From NCBI GenBank assembly GCA_964451415.1, contig CAYVHU010000003.1, forward strand, positions 1 to 64,000: a stretch of DNA of 64,000 nt. Direction: 5' to 3'. Shown piece by piece: positions 25,724-34,410 of the stretch (positions are counted from its first letter, which is position 1; every line of letters starts with the position of its first letter). The position numbers were made by a program, and so were the translations under genes. The stretch comes from CAYVHU01 sp964451415 (lineage in GTDB: Bacteria; Pseudomonadota; Alphaproteobacteria; Rhodospirillales; Magnetovibrionaceae). The notes beneath the pieces were generated by a model that saw nothing but the letters and a program-made list of their open reading frames with translations, was not told the DNA's origin and did not search any database.

Positions 25724-27523
25724 ATGGCTGAAACCGCAACCCCACCAGAACTCCCTACCTGGGATTTATCTCAATTATATGACGGCCCGGAGGATCCGGC
25801 CCTGAAAACGGACTTAGACGAAGCCGAACGCCGTGCCGCAAGCTTCTGTGAAGCGTATGCGGACAAACTGGCGGGTTTGTCCGGTGCGCTTTTCGGGGCG
25901 GCCATAGGCGAGTTCGAAGCCATTTCGGAAATTCTTCAACGCATCATGAGTTTCGGTCAGCTTTTGTTTGCGGTGAACACGTCCGATGCGCAGGTGAGCC
26001 GATTCTACCAAACCTTGAATGAACGCGTGACCGATATTTCCGCCATCACGCTTTTTTTCACCCTGGAGATCAACCGTCTGGACGATTCGCTTCTGGATGA
26101 AAAGCTCGTTGATGAAAAAACCGCACATTACGCGCCGTGGCTGCGTGAGGTGCGGCAGTTCCGTCCCCATCAGCTTTCCGATGAGATGGAAAATTTTTTG
26201 CATGAAAAATCCGTCACCGGACGCGCGGCCTGGGTGCGTTTGTTCGAGGAAACCTTTGCCGACATGCGTTTTGCCGTCGCTGGCGTGGGCGACAACTTGA
26301 CCGAATCCGAGGTTTTGAATTTACTGAGCGACCGCGACGGCGCCAAACGCAAGGCGGCGGCGCAAACCTTTGGCCGGAAATTGGGCACGCATATCCGCTT
26401 GCTGGCGTTGATCACCAACACCCTGGCCAAGGACAAGGAAATCGAAGACCGCTGGCGCAAGTACGCCCGTCCTGTGAGTGAACGCAATCTTGCCAATCAG
26501 CTTGAAGACGAGGTCGTCGAGGCTTTGATTTCCAGCGTGAAAGCCGCTTATGGGGATTTGTCGCACCGCTACTATGCTCTCAAGGCCAAATGGTTCGCCA
26601 CCGATCGATTGGATTACTGGGATCGCAACGCGCCCTTGCCCGACGATGACAGTGCGCTCTACAGCTGGGACGAAGCCCGCGATTTGGTGCTGGAAGCCTA
26701 TGCGGATTTTGACCCCGCGATGGCCGATGTGGCGCGGCGTTTTTTCACCGAGCGTTGGATCGACGCGCGACCGCGTGAGGGGAAAGAATCGGGGGCGTTT
26801 TCGCACCCGGTCACGCCCGACGTGCATCCCTATATTTTGCTTAATTTTCATGGCAAAGCCCGCGACGTGATGACGTTGGCCCATGAACTGGGCCACGGCG
26901 TTCATCAGGTTTTGGCGGCGCGCCAGGGTGCGTTGATGGCCGATACACCCCTGACCACCGCTGAAACAGCGTCGGTGTTCGGCGAAATGCTGACCTTTCG
27001 CAAGATGGTGAACGCCGAGCAGGATGCGAAACGGCGCAAGGTCCTGATCGCCGGCAAGGTCGAAGACATGCTCAACACCGTGGTGCGGCAGGTGGCGTTC
27101 CACGAATTCGAACGACGCGTCCACGACGAACGGCGCAGTGGAGAGCTGTCGGCGGATCGTCTGGGTGAAATCTGGATGGACATTCAAAGAGAAAGCCTCG
27201 GCCCCGCGATTCGTCTCGATGATAGTTACAAGACGTACTGGGCGTATATTCCGCATTTTATCCATACGCCGTTTTACGTCTATGCCTACGCCTTTGGCGA
27301 TTGTCTGGTTAACTCCCTTTACGGCGTGTTTGAAGGCGGACAGGGCAAGGCTGGGGACGGATTCCAGAAAAAGTATCTTGACATGTTGGCGGCAGGCGGC
27401 ACCAAACGGCACAAAACGTTGTTGGCTCCGTTCGGCCTGGATGCGACGAAGCCGCAATTCTGGGGGCAGGGCCTGGGGGTGATCAGCGGTTTTATCGATG
27501 AGTTGACGGCCCTTGATTCCTGA
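25724..27523 (+). CDS. M3-family oligoendopeptidase (PepF-like)
   Basis: 599 residues. The zinc-binding motif HELGHGVHQ, with a downstream glutamate in TAETASVFGEML, identifies an M3B metallopeptidase. The C-terminal half has the typical IPHFIHTPFYVYAYAFG substrate pocket segment. It cleaves short peptides in the cytoplasm. The ATG at 25724 has a GGAGG site 7 bases upstream; a frame extension to 25655 is not supported. Single gene, with no signal peptide. Confidence 0.93.
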   Translation: MAETATPPELPTWDLSQLYDGPEDPALKTDLDEAERRAASFCEAYADKLAGLSGALFGAAIGEFEAISEILQRIMSFGQLLFAVNTSDAQVSRFYQTLNERVTDISAITLFFTLEINRLDDSLLDEKLVDEKTAHYAPWLREVRQFRPHQLSDEMENFLHEKSVTGRAAWVRLFEETFADMRFAVAGVGDNLTESEVLNLLSDRDGAKRKAAAQTFGRKLGTHIRLLALITNTLAKDKEIEDRWRKYARPVSERNLANQLEDEVVEALISSVKAAYGDLSHRYYALKAKWFATDRLDYWDRNAPLPDDDSALYSWDEARDLVLEAYADFDPAMADVARRFFTERWIDARPREGKESGAFSHPVTPDVHPYILLNFHGKARDVMTLAHELGHGVHQVLAARQGALMADTPLTTAETASVFGEMLTFRKMVNAEQDAKRRKVLIAGKVEDMLNTVVRQVAFHEFERRVHDERRSGELSADRLGEIWMDIQRESLGPAIRLDDSYKTYWAYIPHFIHTPFYVYAYAFGDCLVNSLYGVFEGGQGKAGDGFQKKYLDMLAAGGTKRHKTLLAPFGLDATKPQFWGQGLGVISGFIDELTALDS

Positions 27524-27653
27524 GCCGGAGCGACGGGGTTCCCTGGGGGCGGTTCTGTGTTATTCTGGTAACATTACTGGCGTTTTTGAGATGGTCTCGG
27601 TGGGGGATGACGTGAAAAGTCAGGGAATGTCCTCTGAAACCCAAGGTTGATAA

Positions 27654-28526
27654 ATGGTTAGTTCTCACGACAGCAAAAAAGATACCGTGGCCTCCATTGA
27701 GGTGGCGCAACGCTCCACGTCGGCGACCAAAAGTATTATCCGCTCGGTTCTTGATTTGATGGTGCGTCATGGACTGCTGACCAAGGAAAAAAAGACCCAG
27801 GCCTTCGATCGCGATCTGAAGGAACTGGTGCGCGAGATCGAAGTCGTCATTCGTACCGGTATGCTCAACCACGGCTTTGAGGTGGCGGATAAAGTCCGCG
27901 CCGAATTCGAATCCAAGACCATCGCCAAAATCACCACGGCGGACAAGCCGCAGGAACCCGGCAATCGTTCAAAGTTTCTGTTGCGTCTGGTGGCGGGACG
28001 GTTTTCGCATCTCTTCACCGCGCCGAAGAATCCGGTTTTCCCGCGTGAAGTGGTGATGGGTTTCGATAATTATCTGCAAAAGCTTCTGGGCGAACATCTG
28101 TATGGTGAATTGAACGTGGAAGCCCAGGAACTGCTGAGCCAGTTTCGTGCCGATGAAGATGACGGCGAAATCTGGAAACAGATCGGTGAAAGCGATCGGC
28201 ATAAGCGCTTTGCCTACAATATCTTGATCCGGATTTTACTGAAATTCGAGGATTTCAACTGGGCCAAGCGTAATTTCATTTCCATCCTTAACAACGTGAC
28301 CGAACGTCAGTCCGGTTTTTTGTTTGAAGACAATCATTTCCAGCTTCTTTTTTCAGCCTTGTTTTCCGATTTGTTCAGAGTTCTTTGGGATGATGAAGAA
28401 AGTCTGAAGCTTGATTTTATGTTCGGCGAAGGTACGACGGATCGTATTGACGCCATTCGCGATGCGTTTCGCAATTACAAGGATGAACTGGCGTTGCGCG
28501 ACGCAACCCGATTGGCGGTGGGCTGA
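27654..28526 (+). CDS. Conserved-looking hypothetical protein
   Basis: 290 residues, cytoplasmic, no membrane segment, mostly helical. The first 25 residues are Ser/Thr-rich and polar. The rest is rich in charged residues, with aromatic stretches such as FDNYLQKLLGEHLYGELN and GFLFEDNHFQLLFSALFSDL. I recognise no domain. Codon use and reading-frame integrity look like those of neighbouring genes, so it is probably a real, lineage-specific gene. It lies alone between pepF and the pnt operon. Confidence 0.65.
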   Translation: MVSSHDSKKDTVASIEVAQRSTSATKSIIRSVLDLMVRHGLLTKEKKTQAFDRDLKELVREIEVVIRTGMLNHGFEVADKVRAEFESKTIAKITTADKPQEPGNRSKFLLRLVAGRFSHLFTAPKNPVFPREVVMGFDNYLQKLLGEHLYGELNVEAQELLSQFRADEDDGEIWKQIGESDRHKRFAYNILIRILLKFEDFNWAKRNFISILNNVTERQSGFLFEDNHFQLLFSALFSDLFRVLWDDEESLKLDFMFGEGTTDRIDAIRDAFRNYKDELALRDATRLAVG

Positions 28527-28656
28527 CGTTCGCGCAACGTTCAGCGCGCGTAACGTTCAACGCCATCGTATTCCTTTCCGGCCTTGCGCGGCGCGGTTTC
28601 GCTGACTAACTCCTTGAGCGTGGTTTGTTTTTTAGATGGCTGTTTCGTATAAACCA

Positions 28657-28710
28657 TTGAGAATGGTGGCGCGAACGGGCATATAAAATAACGGACGAAG
28701 TTCGTCCGTT
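28657..28710 (+). promoter_or_regulatory. Candidate pnt promoter with overlapping operator-like inverted repeat
   Basis: TTGAGA (28657) and TATAAA (28682) are separated by 19 bases. Directly downstream, 28690-28710, a perfect 10-bp inverted repeat with a one-base centre (arms AACGGACGAA and TTCGTCCGTT) covers the expected transcription start. This fits a repressor site controlling pntAA, although it could also form a hairpin in the leader. The spacer is longer than ideal, so the promoter is tentative; the repeat itself is certain. Confidence 0.45.
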
Positions 28711-28740
28711 CGACAAGTTTAAGGAAAGTAAGCTCAATCC

Positions 28741-29901
28741 ATGAAAATTGCGATCCCCAAGGAGAGCCGTGCCGGCGAAAATCGTGTCGCCGCGTCGCTC
28801 GATGTCGTGAAAAAGCTGGTGGATTTCGGCTTTGTCGTGACCGTGGAAAAAGGGGCGGGGGTGAACGCCTCCGTTCTAGATGCCGATTTCAAGGCCGCAG
28901 GCGCGTCAATTGCCGCCACGGCGGCCACGGCCTTGAGAACCGCCGATGTGGTGCTGAAGATACAGCGCCCCACCGAGGCTGAAATCGGGCTGATGAAAAA
29001 AGGTGCCGTTTTGTGCGCGCACCTTTCCGCCCTCAGTGATAAAGCGGGTATCGAAGCGCTGGCGAAAGCCGGGATTACCGCTTTCGCCATGGAACTGATG
29101 CCGCGCATTTCGCGTGCGCAAAGCATGGACATTCTTTCCAGCCAATCGAATTTGGCCGGTTACAAAGCGGTTTTGGATGCGTGCAACGAATACACTTCGG
29201 TGATGCCGATGATGATGACCGCCGCCGGGGCGATCGCTCCGGCCAAGGCGTTCGTTATGGGCGTCGGTGTCGCGGGGCTTCAAGCCATCGCCACGGCCAG
29301 ACGTCTGGGCGCGGTGGTGACGGCCACCGACGTGCGCCCGGCGACGCGCGAACAGGTGGAAAGCCTGGGGGCCAAATTCCTCACGGTTGACGCAGAGATG
29401 GAAAAAGACGCTGAAACCGAAGGTGGTTATGCCAAACAGATGCCGCCGGAATATTTCGAGAAACAAAAGCAGGTGGTGTCGGAACACATCAAGAAGCAGG
29501 ACATCGTCATTACCACCGCCCTGATTCCGGGGCGAAAAGCGCCGATTCTTGTGACCAAAGAAATGGTGGCGAGCATGCGTGCGGGGTCGGTTATTGTCGA
29601 TCTGGCGGTGGAATCCGGCGGCAACGTTGAAGGCGCGAAAGCGGGCGAAGTGGTGGTGAGCAAGAACGGTGTCATTATTGTCGGTCACGACAATATGCCC
29701 TCGAGGCTGGCAACGGACGCCAGCCGATTGTTCGCCAGAAATCTTTTCAACTTTCTCAGCCCGCATGTGGACAGTGAAGCCAAAACCATCGCGTTCGACT
29801 GGGAAGACGAAACCGTATCGGGCACTTGCGTGTGCAGGGACGATAAGGTTGTTCATCCCCTGTTGATGAACGGATCTCCAAAAACTGACGAAGGGAACTG
29901 A
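28741..29901 (+). CDS. pntAA: NAD(P) transhydrogenase subunit alpha part 1
   Basis: 386 residues, the soluble NAD(H)-binding domain I. It begins MKIAIPKESRAGENRVAAS and contains GVGVAGLQAIATARRLGA (dinucleotide fold) and the mobile loop region. With PntAB and PntB it forms the proton-pumping transhydrogenase that drives NADPH formation. The alpha subunit is split in two genes, as in Rhodospirillum. Three bases separate it from pntAB. Confidence 0.96.
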   Translation: MKIAIPKESRAGENRVAASLDVVKKLVDFGFVVTVEKGAGVNASVLDADFKAAGASIAATAATALRTADVVLKIQRPTEAEIGLMKKGAVLCAHLSALSDKAGIEALAKAGITAFAMELMPRISRAQSMDILSSQSNLAGYKAVLDACNEYTSVMPMMMTAAGAIAPAKAFVMGVGVAGLQAIATARRLGAVVTATDVRPATREQVESLGAKFLTVDAEMEKDAETEGGYAKQMPPEYFEKQKQVVSEHIKKQDIVITTALIPGRKAPILVTKEMVASMRAGSVIVDLAVESGGNVEGAKAGEVVVSKNGVIIVGHDNMPSRLATDASRLFARNLFNFLSPHVDSEAKTIAFDWEDETVSGTCVCRDDKVVHPLLMNGSPKTDEGN

Positions 29902-29904
29902 TCA

Positions 29905-30318
29905 ATGGACGCCGCAACCCTTGCCGACCAGGCGCGCAAGCTGGCCGAGAACGCGGACGGTTTTGCTGATAAAGCGAATTCCCTTGCCTCGCACATCGCG
30001 CAACTTTCCCTGAGTCCGGGCTCGGGCGCGGATGGCTTTTCGTTTATCGCCCTTTTTACGATCTTCGTTCTGGCCTGCTTTATTGGGTATTTCGTGGTGT
30101 GGAGTGTCACGCCCGCGTTGCATTCGCCCTTGATGGGCGTCACTAACGCCATTTCGTCGGTGATCATCGTCGGCGCGTTGATTGCTGCGGGGCCTGCGGA
30201 TATGACCCTTTCCAAGGTGATGGGGTTTGTCGCGGTGACCTTGGCGTCGGTGAATATCTTCGGCGGTTTCATCGTTACGCAACGGATGTTGCAGATGTTT
30301 AAAAAGAAAAAGAAATAG
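29905..30318 (+). CDS. pntAB: NAD(P) transhydrogenase subunit alpha part 2
   Basis: 137 residues. A polar N-terminus of about 45 residues (longer than in many homologues) is followed by three or four membrane helices, including HSPLMGVTNAISSVIIVGAL, the conserved segment of the proton channel domain. It ends in FKKKKK. It is the membrane part of the split alpha subunit and lies between pntAA and pntB. Confidence 0.95.
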   Translation: MDAATLADQARKLAENADGFADKANSLASHIAQLSLSPGSGADGFSFIALFTIFVLACFIGYFVVWSVTPALHSPLMGVTNAISSVIIVGALIAAGPADMTLSKVMGFVAVTLASVNIFGGFIVTQRMLQMFKKKKK

Positions 30319-30330
30319 GGGGACGCTGAG

Positions 30331-31731
30331 ATGTCCGGAAATCTGAGCGCCTTCGCCTACCTGATTGCGTCTGTTTGTTTCATTCTGGCGTTGCGTGGTT
30401 TGAGCCATCCTGAAAGTTCGCGACGGGCCAATATCCTTGGCATGGTGGGCATGGTCATCGCCATTGTCACCACGTTGAGCGCTCCCGAAGTGGTCAGCTA
30501 CCCATTGATCATTGCGGGATTGCTGGTCGGCGGAACCGTTGGCAGTGTGGTTGCCCTGAAAATTAAAATGACGGCGCTGCCGCAACTGGTCGCCGCCTTT
30601 CACTCTTTGGTGGGGCTGGCCGCAGTGTTTGTCGCTGCGGCGGCGCTGTTCAATCCCACCGCCTATGGCCTGGGCTTGCCGGGTGGAATTGCGGGCGGCT
30701 CTTTGGTGGAAATGGGGCTGGGGACCGCCATCGGCGCGGTGACGTTCTCCGGTTCGCTCATTGCGTTTGCCAAGCTGCAAGGCCTGATGTCGGGGACGCC
30801 GATCACGTTTCCCCTGCAACATAAGCTTAACGCCGTCTTGGCACTGGTGCTGGCGGTGTTGTTTGTGGTGTTCGCCGCTTCGGAAAGTCATGTGGCCTTT
30901 CTCGCCCTTGCGCTTCTGGCCTTTGCCATCGGATTTTTGATTATCATCCCCATCGGGGGGGCGGACATGCCTGTCGTGGTCTCAATGCTGAATTCGTATT
31001 CGGGTTGGGCGGCGGCGGGAATCGGCTTTACGCTGGGCAACCCGCTGTTGATTGTGACCGGGGCGCTGGTCGGTTCCTCGGGCGCGATTCTCAGCTATAT
31101 CATGTGCAAGGGCATGAACCGCTCCATCTGGAACGTTCTTTTAGGCGGCTTCGGCTCCGATTCCGCAGGTGCGGCTACGGCGGGCGGAGCGACGGGGGAC
31201 CGCGCGGTCAAGTCCGGTTCCGCCGCCGACGCCGCGTTCATCATGGGCAATGCCTCCAAGGTCATCATCGTGCCGGGGTACGGCATGGCGGTTGCCCAGG
31301 CACAGCACGCCTTGCGCGAAATGGCTGACCAGTTGAAGGCCGAAGGGGTGGACGTCTCCTATGCCATCCATCCTGTGGCGGGGCGCATGCCTGGACATAT
31401 GAATGTTCTGCTGGCCGAAGCCAACGTGCCCTACGATGAAGTGTTTGAGTTGGAAGAAGTCAACAACGAGTTTTCTTCTACCGATGTCGCGTTCGTCATC
31501 GGCGCGAATGACGTTACCAACCCTGCCGCCGAGAGCGACCCGCAAAGTCCTATCTACGGCATGCCGATCTTGGAGGTGGGAAAGGCCGGAACGGTTTTAT
31601 TCGTGAAACGCTCCATGAGTTCCGGCTATGCGGGCGTTCCCAACGAACTGTTCTTTTCCGATAACACCATGATGCTGTTTGGTGACGCCAAAAAGATGAC
31701 TGAAGAAATCGTCCAGGCGCTGAAGCGTTAA
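30331..31731 (+). CDS. pntB: NAD(P) transhydrogenase subunit beta
   Basis: 466 residues. About nine membrane helices (residues 5-265) are followed by the NADP(H)-binding domain III with VPGYGMAVAQAQ, HPVAGRMPGHMNVLLAEA and the final GDAKKMTEEIVQALK. The integral sequence GGADMPVVVSMLNSYSGWAA is the usual family signature. It completes the pnt operon. Confidence 0.97.
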   Translation: MSGNLSAFAYLIASVCFILALRGLSHPESSRRANILGMVGMVIAIVTTLSAPEVVSYPLIIAGLLVGGTVGSVVALKIKMTALPQLVAAFHSLVGLAAVFVAAAALFNPTAYGLGLPGGIAGGSLVEMGLGTAIGAVTFSGSLIAFAKLQGLMSGTPITFPLQHKLNAVLALVLAVLFVVFAASESHVAFLALALLAFAIGFLIIIPIGGADMPVVVSMLNSYSGWAAAGIGFTLGNPLLIVTGALVGSSGAILSYIMCKGMNRSIWNVLLGGFGSDSAGAATAGGATGDRAVKSGSAADAAFIMGNASKVIIVPGYGMAVAQAQHALREMADQLKAEGVDVSYAIHPVAGRMPGHMNVLLAEANVPYDEVFELEEVNNEFSSTDVAFVIGANDVTNPAAESDPQSPIYGMPILEVGKAGTVLFVKRSMSSGYAGVPNELFFSDNTMMLFGDAKKMTEEIVQALKR

Positions 31732-31809
31732 AACACGCGCCTACGGCGCGGGCGCCCCCCGTGTGCCTTGGGTGTTTCACCGGTGACGTGTTCGCCATGT
31801 TCCTGCCAG

Positions 31810-32508
31810 TCATAAGCAGAGTCCTTGTTTCATTTGATGCCCTTTTTGGGCAGTTATTGCAACAGGCGCCTGGGCATGCCTTGGTGTCTGTCGGTTCCAG
31901 ATGGTGTTAACTTCAATAGGCGTCAGGTCCTTTAGGCTTGAGTGTGGCCGTACATGATTGTAATCTCGTCGCCAGAGCGCTAACGCGGCTCGCGCAGACG
32001 GACGTTTGTGAACAGGGTTTCGTTCAGGCACTCATCGCGAAGGCGCCCGTTGAGACTTTCCACGAAGGCGTTTTGGGTTGGTTTTCCCGGGGCGATATAA
32101 TGCCAGTCAACAGCCCGCTCCTGCGGCCATTTAAGGATGGCCATGCGGGTCATTTTGTTGTCGCTGACAATGGTCTATGTCGCTGACAATGGTCTATATG
32201 GCGAAGCAAAGCGGGATTTAGCGACCAGTCCCAGGCTTCGCGACTGAAGTCATCAACCACATAAAGAATACGGAGGCGACGACCGTCCATCAGGGCGTCG
32301 GAAACAAAATCCAGTGACCCGTGTTGGTTTAGCCCTTGGGGGGACAGGCGTTACCATTTTTTTGAATTGATATCTTTCAGAACGGCATTATCCAGCAGGC
32401 TCTCGGCCAGTAACTTCTTGAACTGGGAATTCTCTGTTTCAAGGGCCTTCAAGCGCTTCATAAATCCGCCCCCTGATTGGTGGACAGATGCTACTTTAAA
32501 ATGGAGGG
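31810..32508 (-). mobile_element. Decayed IS3-family (IS407-type) element A
   Basis: Read leftward. A terminal sequence at 32481-32508 is followed by an orfA remnant (32351-32461; 36 residues ending LLDNAVLKDINSKKW) in which the start (MKR) is joined directly to the later part RLKALE, so the helix-turn-helix region is deleted. OrfB fragments follow: LDFVSDALMDGRR, then SDNKMTRMAILKW, APGKPTQNAFVESLNGRLRDECLNE, and in another frame DYNHVRPHSSLKDLTPIEV. The DDE motifs are visible but the N-terminal half of orfB is missing, a tandem duplication of about 20 bp (near 32159-32200) disrupts it, and a stop and a frameshift split the end. It cannot encode an active transposase. Confidence 0.85.
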
Positions 32509-32787
32509 AATTACGGGGAACACGTCAACGCCAGCCAATTCATCAACAACAACGGTCGTTGGGAGCTAGTTGTGAGGCCGTTATTGTGTTACATCCATCC
32601 CCTGACTGATCCCTGCATCAATTTTCGCGTAGCCAGCACGGTCAGGTCAATTGCGAGCAAAAGCGCTCAGTCAGTCAATAAGTTTAGTCAATGACACGGT
32701 GCATTCTGCATCATGCAAGTTTGTAAGCGTCGAAATAGCGGCTTCCGCCGCTATTGGCGTATGACGGTATTTCACAAGGAATGACGG
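32509..32787. other. Non-coding stretch between IS remnant A and the SET gene
   Basis: No open frame with family-like sequence was found. A perfect 9-bp hairpin (32734-32742 with 32747-32755, loop TTCC) lies about 30 bp before the SET gene. With no T-run it is not a typical terminator; it may be a regulatory hairpin or a remnant. Confidence 0.4.
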
Positions 32788-33309
32788 ATGACACTAGGCG
32801 TAGAACTGCGAGCAACAACCGCAAAGGGCGACGGAGTGTTCACGACAAGGCCATTCGCGGCAGGCGACACGGTATTGATGGGCCGCATAGAAAAAAGACT
32901 TTTAAAAAATCACTCGCATGCCTCCCAGATTGGCGAGCATGAGTACGCTTTGCACGCCGGTCTCATCAGCAAGTTTAATCATTCCTGCGCCCCCAACTGT
33001 GGAATTCGGCTTAACGCCCAAGGTGGGCACGACTTCGTTGCTATGCGCGACATCAAGGCGAATGAGGAAGCTACATTCGACTATGCGATGCGCAACTACA
33101 CGATTGATTATTTTCCGGGACGCTGCACGTGCGGAGAAAAAGAATGTCGCGGTTCCATAACGGGCTGGCAGGATCTGCCGCAAATTCGCAAGGATCAATA
33201 CTTCGGTTTCGTGGCACCATACCTGATTGAGATGGACGCGAAAATGGATGCCCCAAAACCGCTTCAAAATTCAATCATTGAACGTGCGACACATTCGAGT
33301 TCCGCTTAG
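32788..33309 (+). CDS. SET-domain protein (putative lysine methyltransferase)
   Basis: 173 residues. The SET fold is clear: a GDGVFTTRPFAAGDTV opening strand, the motif NHSCAPNCG (residues 64-72), FDY at 97-99, and a post-SET cysteine cluster C-T-C-x4-C-R-G (113, 115, 120) that would hold zinc with the NHSC cysteine. Such enzymes transfer a methyl group from S-adenosylmethionine to protein lysines. SET genes are common in eukaryotes and patchy in bacteria. The gene is flanked by two broken IS copies, which suggests transfer. AGGA site 8 bases before the ATG. The target is unknown. Confidence 0.85.
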   Translation: MTLGVELRATTAKGDGVFTTRPFAAGDTVLMGRIEKRLLKNHSHASQIGEHEYALHAGLISKFNHSCAPNCGIRLNAQGGHDFVAMRDIKANEEATFDYAMRNYTIDYFPGRCTCGEKECRGSITGWQDLPQIRKDQYFGFVAPYLIEMDAKMDAPKPLQNSIIERATHSSSA

Positions 33310-33490
33310 GCCAATTGGGCGGTGTCGCCACGGTGCGTTGCTTGCTCTAATGGGGGTGTCTGTCTTAACCGGATAGGAACGCGTTGGTGTATGGGCGATT
33401 AAGAGTGTTACTGTGATTGCGCAAATCATTGTAACAAAATGATAAATACATGACCAACATTGCCATTTCAATGAATGGCGGCGGCAAACC
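33310..33490. other. Non-coding stretch after the SET gene
   Basis: No convincing gene. The 3' side merges with the truncated IS orfA; the sequence here does not match IS orfA or orfB and is probably flanking DNA brought in with the SET gene. Confidence 0.3.
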
Positions 33491-33612
33491 ATCCGCCGCC
33501 TTCTGCCCGGCCTCTTGCTCATGCAGGATCCCGATAACCTGTTCTTCCGTGAAACGTGAACGCTTCATATCCATCCCCTTCTTAGGTGATGGACTCTACT
33601 TTAAAATGGAGG
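33491..33612 (-). mobile_element. 5' fragment of a second IS3-family (IS407-type) element B
   Basis: Read leftward. A terminal sequence at 33590-33612 closely resembles that of element A (shared core CTACTTTAAAATGGAGG), followed by the start of orfA, MDMKRSRFTEEQVIGILHEQ, up to about residue 28 (EAGQKAAD). Homology then stops abruptly. Only about 120 bp remain. It has the same orientation as element A on the other side of the SET gene. Confidence 0.8.
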
Positions 33613-33720
33613 AGAAAATGGAGATCACGTCAGCGTAGAAGGCCGGGCGGGGCGTAAATTGACGTCTTTTGTGCATTAACGCCAAAATCATTTGGCTGGT
33701 TCTTATGGGGATCATGTCAT

Positions 33721-34008
33721 CTATTCGTGGGCGATGGGTTTTTTTGTAAAAAGGTAGTCTTTGAGTTCTTTATCGAAGGTCGGGTCCTTGCGGCGGACCC
33801 ATTCTAGAATCATAGCGGCATGTTCTTTTTCCTCATCGCGATTATGGGCGAGAATCTCTCCCAGTCCCCGATCTTTACAGGCGTCAACGCGTTGATTGTA
33901 CCAGTCAACCGCCTCCAATTCTTCCATGAGGGACACGATGGCTCGATGCATGTCCTTGGTTTCGTCCGAAAGCTCATCAATAGGTTCGTGATATCCTTCA
34001 TTCGCCAT
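33721..34008 (-). CDS. EncFtn-type (encapsulated ferritin family) ferroxidase without cargo tag
   Basis: 95 residues, two helices. The sequence closely follows Rhodospirillum rubrum EncFtn as I recall it: HRAIVSLMEELEAVDWYNQR and ILAHNRDEEKEHAAMILEW. By that alignment the ferroxidase ligands are Glu30, Glu60 and His63, and the entry-site Trp36-Tyr37 pair is kept. EncFtn works as a ring of dimers that oxidises Fe(II) and normally sits inside an encapsulin shell through a C-terminal peptide of the LGIGSLKG type. Here the chain stops at FTKKPIAHE, so no such tag is visible, and no encapsulin gene is in the window. AAAGGGA ribosome site before ATG. Confidence 0.9.
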   Translation of the reverse strand: MANEGYHEPIDELSDETKDMHRAIVSLMEELEAVDWYNQRVDACKDRGLGEILAHNRDEEKEHAAMILEWVRRKDPTFDKELKDYLFTKKPIAHE

Positions 34009-34278
34009 TGTGTATTCCCTTTCAGTTGGCCCTGAATCGACAAGGCGCGCTTGCCACCAAGTTTAGAATTTTTACCATAGATTGCCGCGTGTTGGTACGG
34101 ATAACTGACCCGCAACTTTTCGTTACAGTAGGGCCATTGATGGGTTTAGCAAAAGATATACGGGGATGATAGTGCTTGTTCTAACGATCAAATGATTGTT
34201 AGAATTTAGTGCGGATGTTGTTTTACATATTATGGAACACTCGCCCTGATCTCGCTTCTCAGTGTTCTCGGCATAGGT
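34009..34278. promoter_or_regulatory. Intergenic region upstream of the ferritin and nucleosidase genes
   Basis: About 270 bp that must contain the leftward ferritin promoter and probably the rightward promoter of the next genes. AT-richer than the neighbours. I could not identify a convincing Fur or IscR box or other operator by eye. Confidence 0.3.
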
Positions 34279-34410
34279 GTGATGTTGAATAAAAGTGTGT
34301 GCGCCGGGGCCATCGTGATGTTCACGATTGGCGCGACCTGTGGTTTTGCGGCGATCTGGGATTGGCGAATTTGTCACGCTGCTGATGCGAAAGATTACTT
34401 TTTCCGATGA
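34279..34410 (+). CDS. Possible small membrane protein overlapping the nucleosidase start
   Basis: An open frame whose most likely starts are the adjacent GTG 34279 and ATG 34282 encodes about 43 residues. The hydrophobic part SVCAGAIVMFTIGATCGFAA reads as one membrane helix, followed by IWDWRICHAADAKDYFFR. Its stop overlaps the start of the next gene (ATGA), the usual sign of coupled genes. In-frame hydrophobic sequence (LALISLLSVLGIG) continues upstream without a normal start codon, so this may instead be the end of a decayed gene. No clear ribosome site. Confidence 0.35.
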   Translation: MMLNKSVCAGAIVMFTIGATCGFAAIWDWRICHAADAKDYFFR

